From assembly GCA_013054445.1 (NCBI GenBank), contig JAAMPI010000735.1, positions 1 to 27,145 on the forward strand: 27,145 nucleotides of DNA. Direction: 5' to 3'. Shown here in pieces: positions 1 through 10,945 of this stretch; within the stretch, counting starts at the first letter, position 1; each line of letters begins with the position of its first letter. Source of the DNA: Cudoniella acicularis (lineage: Eukaryota; Ascomycota; Leotiomycetes; Helotiales; Helotiaceae). A program made the translations under genes and the position numbers. The notes below the pieces were generated by a model. That model had not been told where the DNA came from and did not search any database. It saw only the letters and a list, made by a program, of their open reading frames with translations.

Positions 1-363
1 GAATCGTTGAGGATTTCGTCTTGATACCACCCTCCCCCTCCACCTCTCCACCCAACACCAACACCAACAACAACAACAAAGCGTTATCAACCATCACACT
101 CCTAGACGAACACCCCCTCTATACCACCCTTCCCTCTTCCTCTTCCACCAACACCACTCACGATACCTCGTCCACAGAGCCAGAAACAACCTTCTCCCTC
201 AACCTAACCGAAAAGCAAAAAAAAAGATCGCGAGGGCGTGGTCCTGCCTTATTTCGATGCGCAGAAGGATGGGGGCGCGAGTGTGGGTGAGGGTGGCAGG
301 ATACTTTATGAGATGGGGGTGGAGGATAGGGAGGACTTTGATGATGAGGAGGATGAGATTTGA
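1..363 (+). CDS. ELP5: Elongator complex protein 5, C-terminal part (5' end outside window; frameshifted)
   Basis: Elp5 is one of the three RecA-fold subunits (Elp4/5/6) of the Elongator accessory ring, needed for wobble-uridine modification of tRNA. Only the C-terminal part is present, open from position 3. An Asn/Thr/Ser-rich linker (CACCAA/CAA microsatellite near 53-79) is followed by the segment FSLNLTEKQ. The family's conserved tail, DREGVVLPYFDAQ, then GGRILYEMG and an acidic FDDEEDEI ending at the TGA at 361-363, lies in the next frame. The switch occurs in a run of nine A at 217-225; eight A would keep one frame. As written, the first frame instead ends at 290 with an unrelated tail. 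The acidic DEEDEI end and the LPYFDAQ motif are what I recognise from ascomycete Elp5; identification is by motif memory, not alignment. Most likely a consensus error rather than a dead gene. Convergent with the GH63 gene. Confidence 0.72.
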
Positions 364-633
364 GGGAGCGAGCGCTGTCGAATTTTTTTTAATTTCCTAG
401 ACTAGATTCTAGGTTAGAGAGAAGTGAGCTGCTTCATTGGTAAGATGATGAGATGAGTCTATAAGGTGTGATGCAATATGTTTTCTCTTGTTATTGCTTT
501 CGTTCTTCATGTCTACCATCCATTGCAATGAGTAATAACTTTTTTTATTCCATTCCACTCCATACCATTTATCATTTCCTATTGTTCCCAAAAGTATACA
601 AACAACTCCTCACCTCCTCAACCATCTGCAAAT
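364..633. other. Intergenic region between convergent ELP5 and GH63 genes
   Basis: About 270 bases of shared 3' sequence. It holds an eight-T run (383-390) and a small inverted repeat, CCTAGA (396-401) and TCTAGG (408-413) around a six-base loop. No convincing gene; the short open frames on both strands have no coding character. Confidence 0.6.
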
Positions 634-3282
634 CTACAACTCATCCTTAACCACAGGTTTGGCATTCTCCAAAATTCCTCCTCCACCACTCCCCACCGTC
701 CACTCTCCTCCACTTAAATCCGGCATCCCCATAATCTTAACAACCAGACTCGTCCAACCTGTGAAGTGCTGCGCTGCGTTGCCCCTTGCCTGTCTCAGGG
801 TTGTATTGCTCCCATGCGAAGCCCGTGTCTTGCCATGAGTCGTAGACGGTCTTGATGAGGTTGAGGCGAAGCTGGGAGTAAAGATCCGTGGCGAGCTTTT
901 GGTGGGGGCCGTCGAGTTGGGCATATTTCTGGGGGGTGTGTTAGTAGGGTAGGTGGAGAATAGATAGGGAGGGAAGGGAAAAGGGAACGTACCAAGAGTT
1001 GGACGACGGCGAGATAGTTAATGTTCATCCAGATTGGACCGCGCCAGTAGTTCTCGCCCGTGCCATAAAACTCATCTTTCTTGCTCAGACTGCGAATACC
1101 GAATTCGCTCCACAACTCATCAGGATCGCCGAGTAATTTCATTATATGGCCGAGCTGAGAGCTCTTCGGGTCCAGCAAGCCGGTCAGGAAGGGGAAGAGA
1201 GAAATGTAGCCCTTGTGACAGACGAGAGAGTGCTCTTCGAAATCGTCAATAGTGGCGTCGCAATAGCATTTGTCTTTCTCAGACCAATGTAGATCATCGA
1301 TGTTGCGGAGGATGGCCGTCTCGATGGTGGTTAGCTCTCTCACATCGTCGTCGATTCCGAGGAGTGTGGCGATGTTCTTGAGTGATTTGGTCATCATGCC
1401 CATCCAAGAGATTAGATCGACGTGTAGCTCTCCTGGGTGCGGTGGTTGAGGACGGGGATAGTCGTCAAGACCGCTGGTCAGAATGTGTTGGGGTGTGCGG
1501 CCTCTCCATCTGTATGCTTCCTTGGTACTGAACGCGTCTCTGTCGTAGGACTTCAGGTCTCCCGATTGGGTTTTGCGGAACCAATAATAGTGCTTTTTCA
1601 GCTTGGGGTAAAGGTCTCTGAGATACTGAAGTCCGAGTTCAGTATTCTTGATGTGCTCAGAGTTCAGCTTTGGGGTAAGCTTCTCCTTGCCAGGTGTGCC
1701 GGTTCCGTTGAGAGCGCCGAGTTTGTCAATGAATGTGTCGAGGATGAAGAAGAGAGTAGGAGGATTGGCGTAATGAGGATACTGGACCTGGAATTCCTGA
1801 GGAACCTTGCTGCGTGCTTCACCGCCAAGAATCTGCTCACGACCAATCCATCCATCCTCATCCATGAGATTGAACCAACTCTTGACAACTTCAAGAGTCA
1901 AGTCTAAATCCCAATCAATGATGGGCATCAAATGGAAACCTTCATCCCAGAGGAAACCTCGTGGAAAGAATGGCCTCGAGGGAACAGTGGTGAAGAGCTC
2001 GGCAGGGCCTTCCAGCTTCTCTTGATGCCTGCCACGAGCTTCAGCAGCTTCCTCCCAGAAACCTTCATTTTCCTCATCGTATTCCGGAGCATATGATCGA
2101 TCAACAACGGAATCTCCATAAAAGTACCCCAGACCTCCTAGGAGGTTAGAAAACATGTTACTCGCGAATCTCTGCAAATTCTCAACATCGAATGGCTTCT
2201 GAGGGTCAAAAGTCCGAACAAATCTTGCCCAGTAGTTCTTAGAAGCCTGGTTAATCCACGCAGTAACATCCGAACTGAAATGCTCCGTGTGGTCCGAACC
2301 ACTGTTGAATATAACATCAAACTCAAAGTCTCCTTCAAAAACTTTCTGGATCAAATGTAGATTTCCGGTTCCAGGTTCGTTTAGAATAGTGTAAACCTGG
2401 GGTGGTGGAGGCGCATTTTCCTCACCATATTTCTCCAAATAAATATCAATCTGCTCCTTCAAATTCTTGAAGACAATTGGCTTCGTCTGCCATAATATCT
2501 CTGGAGGCACCGTCAAACTCCTAACAAACGTCCTGTCCAATGGCTTCTCTTCATAACTCGGGTGAGTATGCTTGGGATGAAAACCTCTCCCAGCTGTAAC
2601 AACCACTTTGTACTCTCCCAAGCCCGGAGAATCTCCTTTCAAAGTAACATCACCTTCATAGCCCAAGGGACTTCTCTCGTTTTCAACCTCAAGACTGCCT
2701 AAGCCTTCCAGGGACGCATAAAACATAACCGTAGTCTTCAAATCGGGAGGAGCATCTTTTCGCACAACGCCTCGTACACGGGTAGCCCAGCTTCCACCGT
2801 GTGTTCCGCCTGGAATTTTGACGAACATCGTTGTTATATCGATTCCATTGCCCGCATCGTAAATCGTTTGCTGTCCTCCAAATCTAGCATCGAATTCGTC
2901 CCAGCCATAGCCCTTCATGTCATCTCCTTGCTCGCAAGTATGTCTAAAGTCTACCAAAGAGTTAGCAAATTCTACTGCATTCTCTCTCTTCAATTGCACA
3001 ATTTTACTGCAAGTGATTCTGTAACCAAGAATTTAAGAGCTTACTATTTTGCACATCCTGAAAATTGTCCACCTTTGACCACAGCAATCCACCCATAAAA
3101 CTCTTGGGAATCTTAGGCCGCACTCCAAAATACACATTCGGCCTATAAGGACCCCATAGCAAACTTTGGTTTGTCTCCCTCGCAAACTCTTTGAACAGCA
3201 CCGAGGCGTCGTCAGCCGCGGCCCCAAGAGCTATCGTAGCCGCAGCCAGGAGCTGCACGCTGGTGAACAACATCTTCCCCAT
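634..3282 (-). CDS. CWH41: Mannosyl-oligosaccharide glucosidase (glucosidase I, GH63), ER luminal; one apparent frameshift near the C-terminus
   Basis: Removes the outermost alpha-1,2-glucose from Glc3Man9GlcNAc2 on new glycoproteins in the ER. Three exons: 3282-3045, 2950-993 and 928-634. Introns 3044-2951 (GTAAGC, branch GCTAAC) and 992-929 (GTACGT, branch ACTAAC) join in frame (phase 1, then phase 0). The N-terminus is a signal peptide (about residues 1-22), followed by the family's LLWGPYRPNVYFGVRPK and RHTCEQGDDMKGYGWDEFD. The C-terminal catalytic domain shows FFPRGFLWDEGFH and GENYWRGPIWMNINY. After WEQYNPETGKGQRS (about 775-780) the frame shifts by one base; the family's FTGWTSLVV lies in the other frame and leads to a stop at 634-636 after the terminal residues KDEL, an ER-retrieval signal. 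With one base fewer the protein would be about 829 aa, normal for the family. As written the frame ends in an unrelated 10-residue tail at about 738. Function is confident; the frame break is probably an assembly error. Confidence 0.93.
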
Positions 3283-3932
3283 TCAAAAACAAAGGTAATT
3301 GATGTTCCACAGCTCCAGGAATTGAGTCGTGGAAGCTCGGGACTAGTGGTGGAGAGGGAGGGGAGTGTTTTACTCTTGGGGACGCGCAGGGCTTGAGAAC
3401 ACCGTTGCGCAATGCGCGTTGGAGCTCTGCTGGCGAATGGATTACGGGGTAATCAGCCTGTAGCGCAAGGCTGCGGGAAAGGCTCGGCCTTGGCTGCTTC
3501 AGGTGATGGAAAGTGTCACAAGTTGATTTTTAAGGAGATGTATTCTTGAATGGTTATTATAGGGTCGTATCATCTGTTTACACTATTTTCTATGCAGCCC
3601 TGAAAAGGCTCAGAAGGGGTTGTAGCAATTTGCAATGCCAGATACGAGGCTGGCTACCAGCAAGCTGGGCAAAGCTCCTAAAATCCCACTAGATATCACT
3701 CCCTTTGATACTACCACAAGCCAATCATCTCAGTGATCTATGATGTTTCGCTGAATGAAGTGCGCGAGGCGTTTCATCTTCCCCACAATGATATGGTAAT
3801 ATCATGCCACCACATAAAGAGTCTGCCAGATTGGCCAGAAAGATACCTCATTGTCTTTTCGGAGGTAAATGGTAGAGGAGTATAACCGGCACTCAAGCGT
3901 CAATTTCGTCCAGAAATAATTCCTATAACGAC
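3283..3932. other. GH63 upstream region and SNRNP27 3' flank
   Basis: About 650 bases holding the GH63 promoter (to the left) and the 3' flank of the next minus-strand gene. I see no clear TATA box and no further gene. Confidence 0.5.
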
Positions 3933-4829
3933 CTATAACTCTCTCGTTGGACTCAAAGGCCTGTTGAATCCTCCAACCCGATTCATGTACTGTCTGTACT
4001 CTGTTTTCTTCTCCTTTCTGACGGCAGAAATATCGTTCCCGAGAACCTTCTTTTGGTGCGTAGTATTGAAGCTCCCAAAGCCCATCATAGCCTGCATAGC
4101 AGCCATACCATCGTCTTCGACCACAAGTTCGTCATCGTCATCATCGACGTCCTCTGATTTTTCCTTACTACCACCTCGTTTGTTACGAGAATCAACATCC
4201 ATCCGATCGTGCTCATGTGCGCCTGAAGCTCCAACTTTGAATGAGACTGGCGGTGTTTCTGTTCTGCCTTCGGTAATCTCCTCGGGCTTCAAGGATTTCG
4301 ACTTCTCTCTCTCCTTGTCGCCAGTTCTTGAATCCCGGTCTCGGTCCCGATCCCGCCTATCATCTCTTCGGTCGTCTCGATCCCGCTCTCGTCGTGGACT
4401 CTTGCTTCTTGATCTCCTCTTCTCACGATCTCTGCCACTATCCCTTCCTCTATCCCTTCCATCTCTCTCTCTATCCCTATCCCGCGGACCATCTTCACAA
4501 GAAGCATTAACATCCGGCTTTGGTCTATATGCAAGCAAAACCTCAGGCGCAGGAATCTTACCTCTAGTCCTGTCATCTCTCCGATCTCTGCCACCTCTGT
4601 CATCCCTTCCACCTCTCGAGTCTCGAATATCGCGGTCATCTCGTCTGCGTTCTCTGCTTCGACTTCTGTATCTCCTCCTATCGTCTCTGCGATCGCGATC
4701 TCTCGGTTCGTCACGTTCTCGGGAGGGAAGAGGCGCATTAGGATGGGGAGGTGGGGCGCGACGATCGGCCTCATCCCACATTTGCTTGCTGTCTGGGCGG
4801 CGAGCGCGTTTGTAGGGTGGCTCTGCCAT
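3933..4829 (-). CDS. SNRNP27: U4/U6.U5 tri-snRNP 27 kDa-type protein (SNRNP27 family, RS/RD-rich)
   Basis: Component of the spliceosomal tri-snRNP, nuclear. Single exon, 298 aa. I chose the Met at 4829 (MAEPPYKRARRP, a basic NLS-like start) over an upstream in-frame Met at 4856, because the nine extra residues look like leader sequence. Residues about 30-180 are Arg-Asp/Arg-Ser dipeptides, interrupted by KIPAPEVLLAYRPKPDVNAS. An acidic stretch (DVDDDDDELVVEDD) precedes the diagnostic C-terminal block: MMGFGSFNTTHQKKVLGND, SAVRKEKKTEYRQYMNRVGG and FNRPLSP, nearly the whole conserved SNRNP27 domain. The low-complexity part generates a large mirror ORF on the + strand, which is not a gene. No introns seen; the frame is intact. 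Confidence 0.92.
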   Translation of the reverse strand: MAEPPYKRARRPDSKQMWDEADRRAPPPHPNAPLPSRERDEPRDRDRRDDRRRYRSRSRERRRDDRDIRDSRGGRDDRGGRDRRDDRTRGKIPAPEVLLAYRPKPDVNASCEDGPRDRDRERDGRDRGRDSGRDREKRRSRSKSPRRERDRDDRRDDRRDRDRDRDSRTGDKEREKSKSLKPEEITEGRTETPPVSFKVGASGAHEHDRMDVDSRNKRGGSKEKSEDVDDDDDELVVEDDGMAAMQAMMGFGSFNTTHQKKVLGNDISAVRKEKKTEYRQYMNRVGGFNRPLSPTREL

Positions 4830-5588
4830 GATGTGCAAGTCTCTGAGAACTCGCAAACTTGGTGAGGTGGATGCGCCACGAAAACTTGGCGTGTGGGGTT
4901 GTAGTTGTGGTTAGAAGAGGAGGCTATTGTTTGCAAAGGGAAGGCTGGGAATAACTTCAAAAGTTTATATGCTTGCTTAGTCAGCGATAACAGTCATCGG
5001 CACGTGATATTTCCTCCAAATCATGTCGTATGTCGATTCAATACGAGAGCTCCTATGTTTTGTTTCACGAACTTGCGAGTGACTTAATTCAATCTTGAGA
5101 TACGTTCCACGTTGGATTCTGGGACCAAATATCAAAAACATGTGATTCACCTCGTCGAGAGCCCCTTTTCTGTTAGGCAGGTTAGGCATAGCGTTAAGCG
5201 CACGGCTCAGCCACATATTTCCTTCCTTTCCGTTTTAACCGGCTACGATTCTACAAACCCACTTCGAAGACAATACTTGGTGCCACATGCGCGTACCGGC
5301 TTCTCCACATCATTTATCCGGCTGCCGCGATGTCCTTCGTCTGTCCCCAAAGCTCTCGAATTAAGTTTGATTTATGAGGCATTTTTTTTCAAAGTCTGGA
5401 TCGCACAGAGGCACCCATAGTGAAACCTGAAATTTTATCGGGTGCACGAGAACTCCTCGAAATATGTACATGGTATTCAAGTGTGTATCTGGTGTAATGT
5501 GTTTGCCAATCTTTTGAGGATACCAATTTTTATTGAATTCTTTTTGTTCAACTTCGCCAGCATATACCTGTTTTTTTTCTATACCCCT
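4830..5588. other. Upstream region of SNRNP27-type gene and 3' flank of GMC gene
   Basis: About 760 bases. It contains a CACGTG E-box core at 5001-5006, about 170 bases upstream of the SNRNP27 start. Short open frames on the + strand show no recognisable protein. Confidence 0.5.
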
Positions 5589-7403
5589 TTACTGCTTCAG
5601 ACCTTGGAGAATATCATACGAAGCCTTCTCAGAAAGCACAATTGTTGGGATGACTGGGAACGAGCCAGGCACATGTGGGAAGGCTGACGCATCAACAACC
5701 CGCAACCCTTTGACACCACGCACTCGGAATTTGGAGTCAAGCACTGCCATTTTGTCATTATCTCCGCCAATGGCGCAAGTGCTAGTAGCATGATGCGAGT
5801 AAACCTGCTTCTTGATAAAGTCCCTGGTCTCCGTATCGGTGCAATTCGCATGCTTGCAAGGATGGATCTCGGTGAAAGGTCCCAGACCTGGAGGGGCGTC
5901 TTGAACAATGTTCCTGGCGAACTTGATTGCTTCCATCATCGCCGACAGATCCTTGTCGCTATTCTTCTCCCAGAATTTGAAGTTGATGTCAGGCGTATCC
6001 AAGGGATCGGCAGATCGAAGCTTGACCCATCCCTTTTGACTGCGCGGGTTCATGTGAACGAAAGTGCATTCGTACTGCTTCGGTCCCATGTCATCGGGGA
6101 ACCCTGGCCAGAAACCTTCGAACGAGAATTGACCACACCACATATGGACGTCTCGATTGCCTTGTGACTGAGCAGTCTTCAGGAAAACGAAGAAAATGTT
6201 GGCTGCACCCTGGAAATCTCTTGCCGCCAGCGATGCGACGGATGCCTCATAGTTGTCATCAAGGTTCGCGCCAACGCCTGGGGAGTCAACGACAACAGGG
6301 ATATTGAACTTCTTCAACTCCTCAGCAGGACCAATTCCACTGAGCATAAGAATTTGCGGGCTGTTGAATGCGCCACCAGCAATGATAACTTCCTTGGTTG
6401 CGTACGCCTTGCCTGGAACACCCTTCTTACTTGTGCCTACGCGGGGATCTGCGCCATACAAATATTGGCCTCGAAGATATTCCACGCCAATGGCTGTAGG
6501 TGCGCCCTTCGTCGTGTTGTCGAAAATGACCTTTGTGACCAGTGAGTTCAGTTGCAAGGTGAGAGGATATTTGGCTGCATCCTTGATGGTGTCTCTGATA
6601 TAATATCCAGGACTCGAGCGGTATCCTTCCTTCGAAGAGTGCGACCAACTTCCAAAGATTCCGACGGTTTGATCTCGGTTTGGGTCATCCGCATTGATGT
6701 CTCTGTCCATGAGCTGCTTGAGTTGGGCAGGCGAGCCCGGCGGATAACCAGTGAGATTCGCTGCTTTTGATGCCAGAGCGACGGCATCCGCATTGCCATT
6801 CACCCAGGTTGTGTCTCCGAGAGAGATGTTGAGCCACCCTTTGAAGCCATGAGTGGAATCCGTCTTGGGAATATCCAAATTATTCTCCATTCTCATATAA
6901 TGTGGTCGAATGTTCTTCGAGAGCCATCCATCGTCACCAGTGATATTGGCAATGTAGTTCCATTCCGAATCGGCAGGAAGAGAAACGACGGCGCCATTAT
7001 GCATTGCACAACCTCCTAGTGTGCCAGTTCGAGGATACCAGATACCAAGCCTCTTAGCACCTGTTGGGGGCGTCAATCCCGTATAAAAGCCACCGTCCGG
7101 CTTGCGATACACCATGTGGTTGTATCCCAAATCATCGTCTGTGTGGTTGACAAAGAAATCCCATCTCGTTTTCTCGTCATTGGCGGCGATGTTGAAATTC
7201 ATCAATTGCGAGACATTGACATTTTGGCTTTGATCATCACCAGCTTCGAGGAGCAAGACGGTATGCCCTGCTCTCGCAAGATTCGCAGCTACTGGTCCAC
7301 CACCGGGTCCAGAACCCACAACGATATATTCATACGTATTGGTTTCATTTGTGACGGCCGTGGCCAGGGCGAGAAACGCCGCGAAAGCCAATTGACGCAA
7401 CAT
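5589..7403 (-). CDS. Secreted GMC-family FAD oxidoreductase (choline dehydrogenase/AA3-like)
   Basis: FAD-dependent alcohol or sugar oxidase/dehydrogenase of the glucose-methanol-choline family; the substrate cannot be read from sequence. Single exon, 604 aa, normal length for the family. Residues 1-16 form a signal peptide. The dinucleotide-binding motif is IVVGSGPGGGPVAANLA (Gly30, Gly32, Gly35) with Glu53 to bind the FAD ribose. The C-terminal domain holds HHATSTCAIGG (His538) and FPHVPGSFPV (His577), which align with the catalytic His-His pair of glucose oxidase type enzymes; RVVDASAFP precedes the second His. Several N-glycosylation sequons (such as NVS, NHT, NIS, NLT, NIT, NCT) fit an extracellular enzyme. 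A secreted GMC enzyme suggests plant-biomass or oxidative roles, but no partner gene (such as an LPMO or P450) lies next to it. The frame is intact. Confidence 0.93.
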   Translation of the reverse strand: MLRQLAFAAFLALATAVTNETNTYEYIVVGSGPGGGPVAANLARAGHTVLLLEAGDDQSQNVNVSQLMNFNIAANDEKTRWDFFVNHTDDDLGYNHMVYRKPDGGFYTGLTPPTGAKRLGIWYPRTGTLGGCAMHNGAVVSLPADSEWNYIANITGDDGWLSKNIRPHYMRMENNLDIPKTDSTHGFKGWLNISLGDTTWVNGNADAVALASKAANLTGYPPGSPAQLKQLMDRDINADDPNRDQTVGIFGSWSHSSKEGYRSSPGYYIRDTIKDAAKYPLTLQLNSLVTKVIFDNTTKGAPTAIGVEYLRGQYLYGADPRVGTSKKGVPGKAYATKEVIIAGGAFNSPQILMLSGIGPAEELKKFNIPVVVDSPGVGANLDDNYEASVASLAARDFQGAANIFFVFLKTAQSQGNRDVHMWCGQFSFEGFWPGFPDDMGPKQYECTFVHMNPRSQKGWVKLRSADPLDTPDINFKFWEKNSDKDLSAMMEAIKFARNIVQDAPPGLGPFTEIHPCKHANCTDTETRDFIKKQVYSHHATSTCAIGGDNDKMAVLDSKFRVRGVKGLRVVDASAFPHVPGSFPVIPTIVLSEKASYDILQGLKQ

Positions 7404-9130
7404 CTCAACGGTTTGGATAGGTGGAAAGAAAAGTGAGTGAAAACCAACCTGCAGCGGACTTTTTGAAACAGAGCTCTGCTGTATATATTACATTTTTCTG
7501 GATGATATTTAATCCCCCACCTGCCCCTCATCGGTAGAACTGTCAGCAGTCAACAATTTATTATATTTCTTATTCGCGCAATATAAATTTCATAATTGAT
7601 GTCAAGTTTTACATTACCTTCTCAGGGGAAATATTGCAAAGGCAGGTTCCGCGCTCGAGGCTAATCAGACGCGAAAGTAAATAGAGAGGTTTCCGCAGAC
7701 GAGCCCTTTCGTGTAGCCAACCAAACAACCCCAGAAAAGCGTATAAAATAGCCTAGGGATATAAGTGTGCCTAGGCTGTTCTGCACTCCTATCGCATCAA
7801 TCTTGGTCTCGCACGAGCCGTCGGATAAAAGAAAGTTGGGTCGGCGTATAGCGGGCCGCGCGAGAGTGCCGACGGCATTCGGGTCCCCTTTGTCCTTTAT
7901 ACCAACCTTTAAACACTTCTCCGTGATTATGTTCATGTCGGCTAAGCTGCAGTTAATACTCGGTCGTTTAAAAAGTGGCGGCAATTATGTGAGATTTTTA
8001 ATGGGATTGTGGAACATTATTGATGCCCCTCAGTGGTCCTCAAGTCTTGGATTAATATTCATGTGGGGCTCCAATCCTGTGTTATGTCAAGATAGCAGTT
8101 GAGGCCTCCCATCTCAACAAAAACGCCGGAATGCAGACCTCTGCTCAAGCTAAAATACGGCATGAAGTTTCCACGATATTTTCAAGCAAAGGAAATGTTT
8201 CGGAAATCGACGTAAGTATTCACCATCTAGACTATTCTATAGTAACTCTCTAACTTCGGCAGAAAATCTTTCTCAGTCTTTCCTAAATGTAGCAGGTAGC
8301 GCTTTTTTGTTTTCTGATTTCAAAAGTATAGTCTCGAAGTCTATATTTCGTCACTGACTCTTTGAACTTCAATTAAACTCAAAGTTTTCTGTTTAACCTT
8401 ACCTTTTTATTGCAACGATTCTATGTGGCAATTGCCAGATTTTCTTTCCCTTTTATCGAGGTTAGGAGTTGGAAGCTGCGGGAGAATCTACTCCAGGTAT
8501 TCCTTGCACCCACAAAAATCATGTGAGGAACAGAGTATTGCAGATATACATGCTAGTGGAAAATGTAGGTAGAAAAGGTGAGTGACTTACATGGTAAGCG
8601 AGAAAAAGGGGCTCCTCAAATCATACACAACTAGCTTGCTATCAATCTGCAAACCCTGTCCATGATTTCTCGGTGCTCGGAGAGTAGGGATACAAGTAAG
8701 GAGACTTTGAAACATTCTACTCATGTGCCAAGGGGGCGTAGAAATCCAAGTTTCGCGCTCTCACCTGACTTGGCGTCTGCCTAAATGTCCGGCGCGTCGC
8801 ATTTCGGAGCGCAACAATGTCCGACCACGTGTGGATAGGTATTTATTCTCTTCTTCTCTTCTCTTCAAAGTAGAAGATTTCAATCAGACGATAGCACAAC
8901 ATAAAGACGCGTTTTTCTTTTTGCTCAACAAGTGGCGACAATTTCTATACGCATATCTACCCCGCACATACCCCGCATATCAACCTTGGCGAAGGAATTG
9001 ATACAAACAAAACCCATAAACTTCTCTGCATTGTGCTGAAAAACAATTCAAACAGGTATGTCCAAGCCGAAATCATAGTTGATCAAATAATGACCATCGA
9101 TAGTCGACTCCAAACACCAATCCCTTAAAA
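7404..9130. other. Long divergent intergenic region (GMC promoter and DUF4267-gene promoter)
   Basis: About 1.7 kb between divergently transcribed genes. AT-rich patches (7560-7620, 8330-8460) alternate with mixed sequence. A GTATAAAATAG stretch lies near 7740 and a CACGTG core at 8826-8831. Open frames such as 7661-7984 (-) and 8723-9001 (+) match nothing I know. A possible 5' UTR intron of the downstream gene is GTATGT at 9056 to TAG at 9103. Confidence 0.5.
7481..7490 (-). promoter_or_regulatory. Possible TATA element of the GMC gene
   Basis: Minus-strand TAATATATAC, about 80 bases upstream of the ATG at 7403. Position and composition fit a core promoter, but this is inferred from sequence alone. 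Confidence 0.3.
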
Positions 9131-9542
9131 ATGGCATCTCCTTCCCGTCTCTCCCAATCACTCACCCTCCGCATCGCCGCCAGCGTCTTCGCCACATTAT
9201 TCATCGGCTTCGGCATCAACGCCCTCCTCAATCCTACCCACGCCCTCACCTTCTTCGAAATGGCACCTCCCTCCTCGCCCTACGACAAGACCGTCGTCGA
9301 CGCTTTAATGGCCGTCTACGGTGTACGGGACATCTTCATGGGCGTGGCTATTTACGCTGCTGCGTACTATGGAGAGTCAAAATCGCTGGGCTGGATTGTG
9401 CTTTCGGGGAGCGCGGTAGCGTTTGCGGATGGTGCTATTTGTAAGATGGCGGGTGGGGAAGGGGGAATGGGGTCATTGGGGTTATGCACCTATGTTGACT
9501 GCGGTTGGGAGTGCGTTGCTTGGGGTTTTTGATAGGGCTTGA
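9131..9542 (+). CDS. DUF4267-like small multi-pass membrane protein; one apparent frameshift near the C-terminus
   Basis: Unknown function; fungal DUF4267-type proteins are about 130-aa membrane proteins. Hydrophobic segments are about residues 13-35, 57-80 and 86-105, with the family-like DALMAVYGVRDIFMGVAIY and GSAVAFADGAICKMAGG. After this the written frame runs MGSLGLCTYVD and stops at 9532. The +1 frame from 9468 reads WGHWGYAPMLTAVGSALLGV and stops at 9540-9542, giving the fourth hydrophobic helix expected for the family. The switch lies in the G-rich stretch 9455-9466 (GGGGAAGGGGG), where one extra G would explain it. Corrected length is about 136 aa. The assignment rests on recalled motifs, so moderate confidence. 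Likely a consensus error. Confidence 0.68.
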
Positions 9543-10945
9543 GGGGGGTGTGAATGACAAGTCTTGAGGACTGGACGCAGGAGTAGTGGCGCTATTGCTT
9601 TGGTTGGTATGGCTCCTATATTTAATTTCAGCATTGATTGAATAGCATCATGATTGAGTTGGAGCCAGGAGAATCTAGTAAACTGTACGGTACTCTATCA
9701 ACCGTCACACCCTCATAAACGTCCAAGTTCACATAGCTTCTACTACAAGACTTCCTCCTTCATGTTACCCGTCCCTCAAACAAAATTCCACTTATATTGT
9801 AAATCTCTCAACCACTTCATAGTATCTCAACAAACTCACAATGACGGTTCTGAATTATACTCTGTATTTTCTCCTCTTCCACGGGAGTAGTGTGACTAAA
9901 GCTCATCGGGAATGCCTCTGGACAGAAAATTGCTCATTGGGAGGTCATGCAATAGTGTTTGTACCCAATCTATTTAAATGCGATCAACAAGGAAAAGAGA
10001 ATGAGACAGTTCCAGAAAAAAGGGAGCATCAGCTTCCCAGGGGCCATTCGCTAAAATTCCAGCACACAGGTCCCTGAAGCCTAGCGAATACTCACTAAGC
10101 TGCCGTCAACCTGCCCTAGAACTCGGCACCCGCAGAGCCATGCTCCATTCGCGCAAAAGCAAATTTTTTTCAAAGATATAACACTGCAATATTGCCTAAT
10201 TCACGATTTGATACAGGTTTAAAAAATTTCTAGGTACTGTGTACTAACATCGAGTCTCAAGTATAGAGCACGAAAATAGGGGGGTTATGGGTTAAGATAC
10301 AAGCATTTGATCGCTAACTTTCAGCGTATCAGGCCCTGAAATTTAGTGAGTAGTCGCTATTTCTTCCACGGTTCGGATTCAGGGACTGGTGTCGCCAAGC
10401 TACAACATAAACACTTCAAAATTATTAAATGAGAACGAAATTTAAAACTTAACTAATTTCAAACAATATAGAAAGCCACCGACTACTTTATATTCATTTA
10501 TTTTTTCAGTTTCAAAGAGTGCCAATAGCGATTCTTCAATCAAGTGTCGTGGTCAATGACGCAGGTCACTGAAAAGGAGAACACAGAAGTAGAAGATGTT
10601 TAATCGACGATAGAATATGCTTTCTTTTTGCCAGTAGAAATACTTAGTGAGACTATATCTATTGTCAATATCCTATAAAATTGACCTAGAACAGAATTAT
10701 AGTAGTAGATATTCATTTAGCTGGAAAGAACCGTCACGTGACTCGGATCGGAACTCTTGTAGTAACAGGAGGTGTCCAGCAGCAAATTTTACTGATCAAG
10801 AAAGAAAAACATTAATCTGCCAAAACATTAGTAGCTATGAGATGTTCACTCATGTGGTAATAATTAATAGCTTCGGCTCGCCATACCCACGATATATGTG
10901 AAACCGCTAGAAAGCCGTGATAAGTCAACCTTACAAGCTTTTCGT
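9543..10945. other. Intergenic region between convergent genes, AT-rich in part
   Basis: About 1.4 kb. From about 10140 to 10720 it is AT-rich with many stop codons. A perfect 10-base palindrome GTCACGTGAC at 10733-10742 is a textbook bHLH (Cbf1-type) site, but it lies downstream of both flanking genes. Open frames 9654-9890, 9841-10077 and 10647-10901 have no recognisable domain. Confidence 0.5.

Noticed and set aside
396..413. CCTAGA/TCTAGG inverted repeat downstream of ELP5 as a terminator or mobile-element end
   Set aside because: Six-base arms are expected by chance, and fungal mRNA ends are not made by such hairpins.
1437..1907. 156-aa + strand ORF
   Set aside because: Antisense to the GH63 catalytic domain; no domain of its own.
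3964..4815. 283-aa + strand ORF rich in Ser, Leu and Arg
   Set aside because: It is the mirror of the RD/RS-repeat region of the SNRNP27-type gene; the minus strand carries the conserved domain.
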